From positions 62,001 through 126,000 of the forward strand of contig NZ_FVZL01000005.1 of assembly GCF_900168295.1 (NCBI RefSeq): a DNA stretch of 64,000 nt, written 5' to 3'. Positions 60,677 to 64,000 of this stretch are shown here, piece by piece (the stretch's first letter is position 1; each line of letters starts with the position of its first letter). A model generated the notes under the pieces. That model saw only the letters and a program-made list of their open reading frames with translations. It had not been told where the DNA came from and ran no database searches. The stretch comes from Arthrobacter sp. P2b (lineage in GTDB: Bacteria > Actinomycetota > Actinomycetes > Actinomycetales > Micrococcaceae). The translations under genes were made by a program, and so were the position numbers.

Positions 60677-63184
60677 ATGGCCCGCCGCCAAAGTTCAGCC
60701 CCTCCCGTGGACAACACCCCCTACACGGAGAACATCGTGGATATCGATGTCACCTCCGAAATGGAGGGCTCATTCCTGGAGTACGCCTACTCCGTGATCT
60801 ACTCACGGGCGCTTCCGGATGCCCGCGACGGGCTGAAGCCGGTGCAGCGCCGCATCCTGTACATGATGAGCGACATGGGCCTGCGCCCGGACCGCGGCCA
60901 CGTCAAAAGCGCGCGCGTGGTGGGCGAAGTCATGGGCAAGCTGCACCCGCACGGCGACACCGCCATCTACGACGCCATGGTGCGCATGGCGCAGGACTTC
61001 TCGCTGCGCCTGCCGCTGATCGACGGCCACGGCAACTTCGGCTCGCTCGACGACGGCCCCGCGGCTCCGCGGTACACGGAGGCCAGGCTGGCCGCCGCGG
61101 CCCTCACGCTCACCGACCACCTCGACGAAGACGTGGTGGACTTCGTCCCCAACTACGACAACCAGCTGACCCAGCCGGATGTCCTGCCCGCCGCGTTCCC
61201 CAACCTCCTGGTCAACGGCGCCACCGGCATCGCCGTCGGCATGGCCACCAACATGGCCCCGCACAACCTGGTGGAGGTGATCTCGGCCGCCCGGCACCTG
61301 ATCGCCAACCCCGATGCCACGCTGGATGACATCATGCGCTTCGTGCCGGGCCCGGACCTGCCCAGCGGGGGGCGGATCGTGGGCCTGGACGGGATCCGTG
61401 ACGCGTATGCCACCGGCCGGGGCTCCTTCAAGACCCGGGCCAAGGTGGAGGTGGAGCAGCTGACCGCCCGCCGCACCGGCCTGGTGGTCACCGAGCTGCC
61501 GTACATGGTGGGCCCGGAGAAGGTGATCGAAAAGATCAAGGATGCTGTCAACGCCAAGAAACTGACCGGCATCAGCGACATTGTTGACCTGACGGACCGC
61601 AAGCACGGCCTGCGCCTGGTGATTGAGCTCAAGAACGGCTTCAACCCCAACGCCGTGCTCCAGCAGCTGTACCGCTACTCGCCGATGGAGGACTCCTTCG
61701 GCATCAACAATGTCACGCTGGTGGACGGCCAGCCCCAGACGCTGGGCCTGGTGCAGCTCCTGACCGTCTACGTCAACCACCGGATCGACGTGGTGCGCCG
61801 CCGCACCGTCTTCCGGCTGGGCAAGAAGAAGGACCGCCTGCACCTGGTGGAGGGCCTCCTCATTGCCATCGTGGACATCGACGAGGTCATCCAGATCATC
61901 CGGTCCTCGGACGAGGCCGCCGCTGCCCGTGCCCGCCTGATGTCCATCTACGACCTCACGGAGATCCAGGCCAACTACATCCTGGAGCTCCGGCTGCGGC
62001 AGCTCACCAAGTACTCCCGCATCGAGCTGGAGAAGGAGCAGGACGAGCTGCGCCGCGAGATCGCGGAACTGGAAGCCATCCTGGGTTCGGAGGAACGGCT
62101 CCGCACCCTGGTCTCGGACGAGCTCGGCGAGATCGCGGAGCAGCACGGCACCCCGCGCCGGACAGTGCTCCTGGAATCCGAAGCGGTCTCCCCCACCGTT
62201 GCTGCGGACATGGCCGCCGTGACGGGCAAGAAGGGCAAAGCCGTGCCGCTGGCCCTGGAAATCGCGGATGACCCCTGCTGGGCGATCCTGACGGCGTCCG
62301 GCCAGGTGGCCCGCACCAGCAACCAGGAGCCGCTGGCCGAGGCCGGCCCCCGCAGCAAGCACGACGTGTTCACCTCCGTGGTGAAGACGTCGGCGCGCGG
62401 GGAGATCGCCGCGGTCACCTCCCAGGGCCGCATGCTCCGCCTCCAGGTCATGGACATGCCGGTCCTCCCGCCGATGTCGGGGCTGCCCAACCTCGCCGGC
62501 GGAGTCCCGGCCCGGGAATTCATCACCCTGCTGAAGGGCGAGACGCTGGTGGCGTTCGCGCCGCTGGATGAGGTGCTGGCCATCGGCACCGCCCAGGGCG
62601 TGGTGAAGCGCGTCCAGCCGGACTATCCCCTGAACCGCGAAGACTGGGAAGTCATCGCCCTGAAGGACAAGGATTACGTCGTGGGCGTTGCGCCGGCAGG
62701 AGCGGATGACGCGGAGCTGGTGTTCCTCACCAGCCAGGCGCAGCTGCTCAAGTTCGGGGCGGCCGCCGTACGGCCGCAGGGCCGCACCGCGGGCGGCATG
62801 GCCGGCATCAAACTCGCCGCAGACGACCGCGTGCTGTTCTTCGGTGCCGTCCAGCCCAAGGACGAGGCCGCCGTCGTGGTCACCATAGCCGGCACCACCA
62901 GCGCCCTTCCCGGCACCGCCCCCGGTACGGCAAAAGTGACCGCCTTCTCGGAGTACCCCGCCAAGGGACGCGCCACCGCAGGAGTCCGGGCGCACCGGTT
63001 CCTGCGCGGCGAGGACACGCTGCTGCTGGCCTGGGCGGGGCATGGCCCGGCCAAGGCATCCTCGGCCGCCGGTGTAGCACGGTCCCTGCCGCAGGAGCAC
63101 GGCCGGCGTGACGGGTCCGGCGTCCCGCTGTCCCAGCCGGTGGAGGCGGTGGGTCCCGCGATGGCCTGGCCGGATCCCGCTTAG
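60677..63184 (+). CDS. parC: DNA topoisomerase IV subunit A
   Basis: ParC forms the DNA-cleaving half of topoisomerase IV, which unlinks daughter chromosomes. The 835-residue protein has the winged-helix region [27 protein letters not shown] and the catalytic Tyr133 in APRYTEARL. The C-terminal beta-propeller contains [14 protein letters not shown] instead of the canonical GyrA box, which supports ParC over GyrA. In the quinolone region the residue equivalent to E. coli GyrA Ser83 is Thr, with Asp at 87. The partner parE is not in the window. AAGGAT stands upstream of the ATG. Confidence 0.92.
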   Translation: MARRQSSAPPVDNTPYTENIVDIDVTSEMEGSFLEYAYSVIYSRALPDARDGLKPVQRRILYMMSDMGLRPDRGHVKSARVVGEVMGKLHPHGDTAIYDAMVRMAQDFSLRLPLIDGHGNFGSLDDGPAAPRYTEARLAAAALTLTDHLDEDVVDFVPNYDNQLTQPDVLPAAFPNLLVNGATGIAVGMATNMAPHNLVEVISAARHLIANPDATLDDIMRFVPGPDLPSGGRIVGLDGIRDAYATGRGSFKTRAKVEVEQLTARRTGLVVTELPYMVGPEKVIEKIKDAVNAKKLTGISDIVDLTDRKHGLRLVIELKNGFNPNAVLQQLYRYSPMEDSFGINNVTLVDGQPQTLGLVQLLTVYVNHRIDVVRRRTVFRLGKKKDRLHLVEGLLIAIVDIDEVIQIIRSSDEAAAARARLMSIYDLTEIQANYILELRLRQLTKYSRIELEKEQDELRREIAELEAILGSEERLRTLVSDELGEIAEQHGTPRRTVLLESEAVSPTVAADMAAVTGKKGKAVPLALEIADDPCWAILTASGQVARTSNQEPLAEAGPRSKHDVFTSVVKTSARGEIAAVTSQGRMLRLQVMDMPVLPPMSGLPNLAGGVPAREFITLLKGETLVAFAPLDEVLAIGTAQGVVKRVQPDYPLNREDWEVIALKDKDYVVGVAPAGADDAELVFLTSQAQLLKFGAAAVRPQGRTAGGMAGIKLAADDRVLFFGAVQPKDEAAVVVTIAGTTSALPGTAPGTAKVTAFSEYPAKGRATAGVRAHRFLRGEDTLLLAWAGHGPAKASSAAGVARSLPQEHGRRDGSGVPLSQPVEAVGPAMAWPDPA

Positions 63185-63187
63185 ACT
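63182..63187 (+). promoter_or_regulatory. -10 element of the DinB-like gene (leaderless)
   Basis: TAGACT, 6 bases before the ATG at 63194, overlapping the end of parC. Confidence 0.45.
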
Positions 63188-63193
63188 GCTTCC

Positions 63194-63712
63194 ATGCCTA
63201 TCGTTCCTGATGAGAAGGACTGGACCTGGGTCCTGACCCGCCCCTGCCCGGAATGCTCGTTCGACGCCTCCACCGTCACCCCGTCCACCGTCCCGGGGAG
63301 CATCGAGAACATGCTTCCCCGGTGGCGGGCTGTGCTCCGCCGGCCGGATGTGGCGGAACGCCCGGACGACCAGACGTGGTCAGCGCTGGAGTATGCCTGC
63401 CATGTGCGCGATGTCTTCAGCCTCTTCGACCAGCGGCTCAACCTGATGCTGGATTCAGACGACGCCCGGTTCGAGAACTGGGACCAGGACCAGACGGCCA
63501 TCGACAAGGACTACGGCAGCGCCGACCCCGCGGTTGTCAGCGCCGAGCTCACGGCTGAGGGGAAGCAGGCGGCGGAGTCCTTCGCCGGCGTCCGCGAGGC
63601 GGAGTGGGAACGCACGGGGCTGCGCAGCAACGGCTCCAGGTTCACTGTCCTGACGCTCGCCCAGTACTTCCTGCACGACGTCGTCCACCACCTCCACGAC
63701 GTGGACGGCTAA
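63194..63712 (+). CDS. DinB family protein
   Basis: A 172-residue four-helix-bundle protein of the DinB/mycothiol-S-transferase type. The likely metal ligands are His in [18 protein letters not shown] and the two His in [13 protein letters not shown] near the C-terminus. The N-terminus has a CPECSF pair of cysteines of unknown role. Known relatives use mycothiol or bacillithiol as cofactor, which fits the mycothione reductase in this window. The substrate is unknown. Its stop overlaps the converging ABC gene by 4 bases. Confidence 0.88.
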   Translation: MPIVPDEKDWTWVLTRPCPECSFDASTVTPSTVPGSIENMLPRWRAVLRRPDVAERPDDQTWSALEYACHVRDVFSLFDQRLNLMLDSDDARFENWDQDQTAIDKDYGSADPAVVSAELTAEGKQAAESFAGVREAEWERTGLRSNGSRFTVLTLAQYFLHDVVHHLHDVDG

Positions 63713-64000
63713 GCGTCCCGCACGGTTGTCCCCGCCCGGGAGGCCACCAGGCCTTTCCCGGCCATCTCATCCTTCGGTTCCGCACCGGCCAGGACCAGCC
63801 GGGCATCCTCCGGATCAATGTCCGCCGGGTTGTGCGTCACCAGCACCACGGTGCGGTGGCTCAGCCCGGTCCGCAGGTCGGCCAGCATGGCCCGGGCTGA
63901 TTCTGCGTCCAGATGCGCTGTGGGCTCGTCCAGCAGGATGACCTCCGCCCCCGTCATCAGCGTGCGGGCGACGGCCAGGCGCTGGCGCTCCCCACCGCTG
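63709..64000 (-). CDS. ABC exporter ATPase, C-terminal part (CydC-like)
   Basis: The 3' end of a gene whose upstream part lies beyond the window. The frame is open to the edge: signature [15 protein letters not shown], Walker [14 protein letters not shown], and switch His in [12 protein letters not shown]. The wording of these motifs and the short tail resemble CydC, the thiol-exporting ABC subunit needed for cytochrome bd assembly, but 97 residues are too few to exclude another ABC exporter. Confidence 0.7.
   Translation of the reverse strand, partial: SGGERQRLAVARTLMTGAEVILLDEPTAHLDAESARAMLADLRTGLSHRTVVLVTHNPADIDPEDARLVLAGAEPKDEMAGKGLVASRAGTTVRDA

Noticed and set aside
60803..63100. A 765-codon open frame antisense to parC
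   Set aside because: Same codon-bias artefact; parC carries all family motifs.

Overview
The window is high-GC chromosomal DNA from an actinomycete, most likely a Micrococcaceae member of the Arthrobacter/Pseudarthrobacter type. This rests on gene content and order: a mycothione reductase, SepH, the DUF3159/OB-fold/DUF3710/dUTPase/DUF3093 block, the DUF3000-RNase D-FadA-FadB-Dxs block, a TIGR03085 protein and many ATGA/GTGA gene overlaps. I see no insertion sequence, prophage, CRISPR array or rRNA. It reads as ordinary core genome with about 60 protein genes and six tRNAs.

Layout. 1-5.1 kb (mostly minus): trpE and hisI, an inserted plus-strand TIGR03085 gene, then hisF, hisG and hisE. 5.1-9.3 kb (minus): riboflavin operon ribD-ribE-ribB-ribA-ribH behind an FMN riboswitch, with a 27-codon leader ORF coupled to ribD. 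9.3-13.1 kb (minus): rpe, rsmB, fmt and def, chained by 4-nt overlaps. 13.2-15.1 kb: a PD-(D/E)XK nuclease-like gene and a tRNA island (Val-CAC on minus; Gly, Cys, Val, Gly, Val on plus). 15.2-20.9 kb: small MT0933-like antitoxin, BenE transporter, ZapE, rhodanese, SufE, YbaK and a phosphotransferase. 20.9-25.6 kb: membrane-anchored hydrolase, an unknown protein, MsrB, and a DUF6421-SDR pair behind a 14-bp inverted repeat. 25.6-32.5 kb: threonine aldolase, DUF3000, RNase D and the fadA-fadB beta-oxidation operon under an operator-like palindrome. 32.5-35.6 kb: an ECF transporter with a fused double ATPase. 35.8-42.4 kb: mycothione reductase, nucleoside hydrolase, aldo/keto reductase, an unknown protein, DUF402 and dxs. 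42.5-45.4 kb: aconitase. 45.5-50.4 kb: RNA m5U methyltransferase, a KimA-like potassium permease and, divergently, two TrkA proteins. 50.4-55.1 kb: DUF3159, OB-fold, DUF3710, dUTPase, DUF3093 and SepH. 55.2-64 kb: thymidine kinase, alkaline-phosphatase-family protein, DUF5998, a GNAT/acyl-CoA-synthetase fusion, topoisomerase IV subunit A, a DinB-like protein and the end of an ABC exporter gene.

The items most worth following up are the KimA-like permease paired with TrkA proteins, the uncharacterised DUF6421-SDR pair with its leader hairpin, the riboswitch-leader ORF arrangement before ribD, the fadAB operator, the degenerate signature motif in the second EcfA domain, and a repeated start architecture (TAnnnT, 6-7 nt, start codon) that suggests many leaderless mRNAs. 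No clearly new multi-gene system was found.
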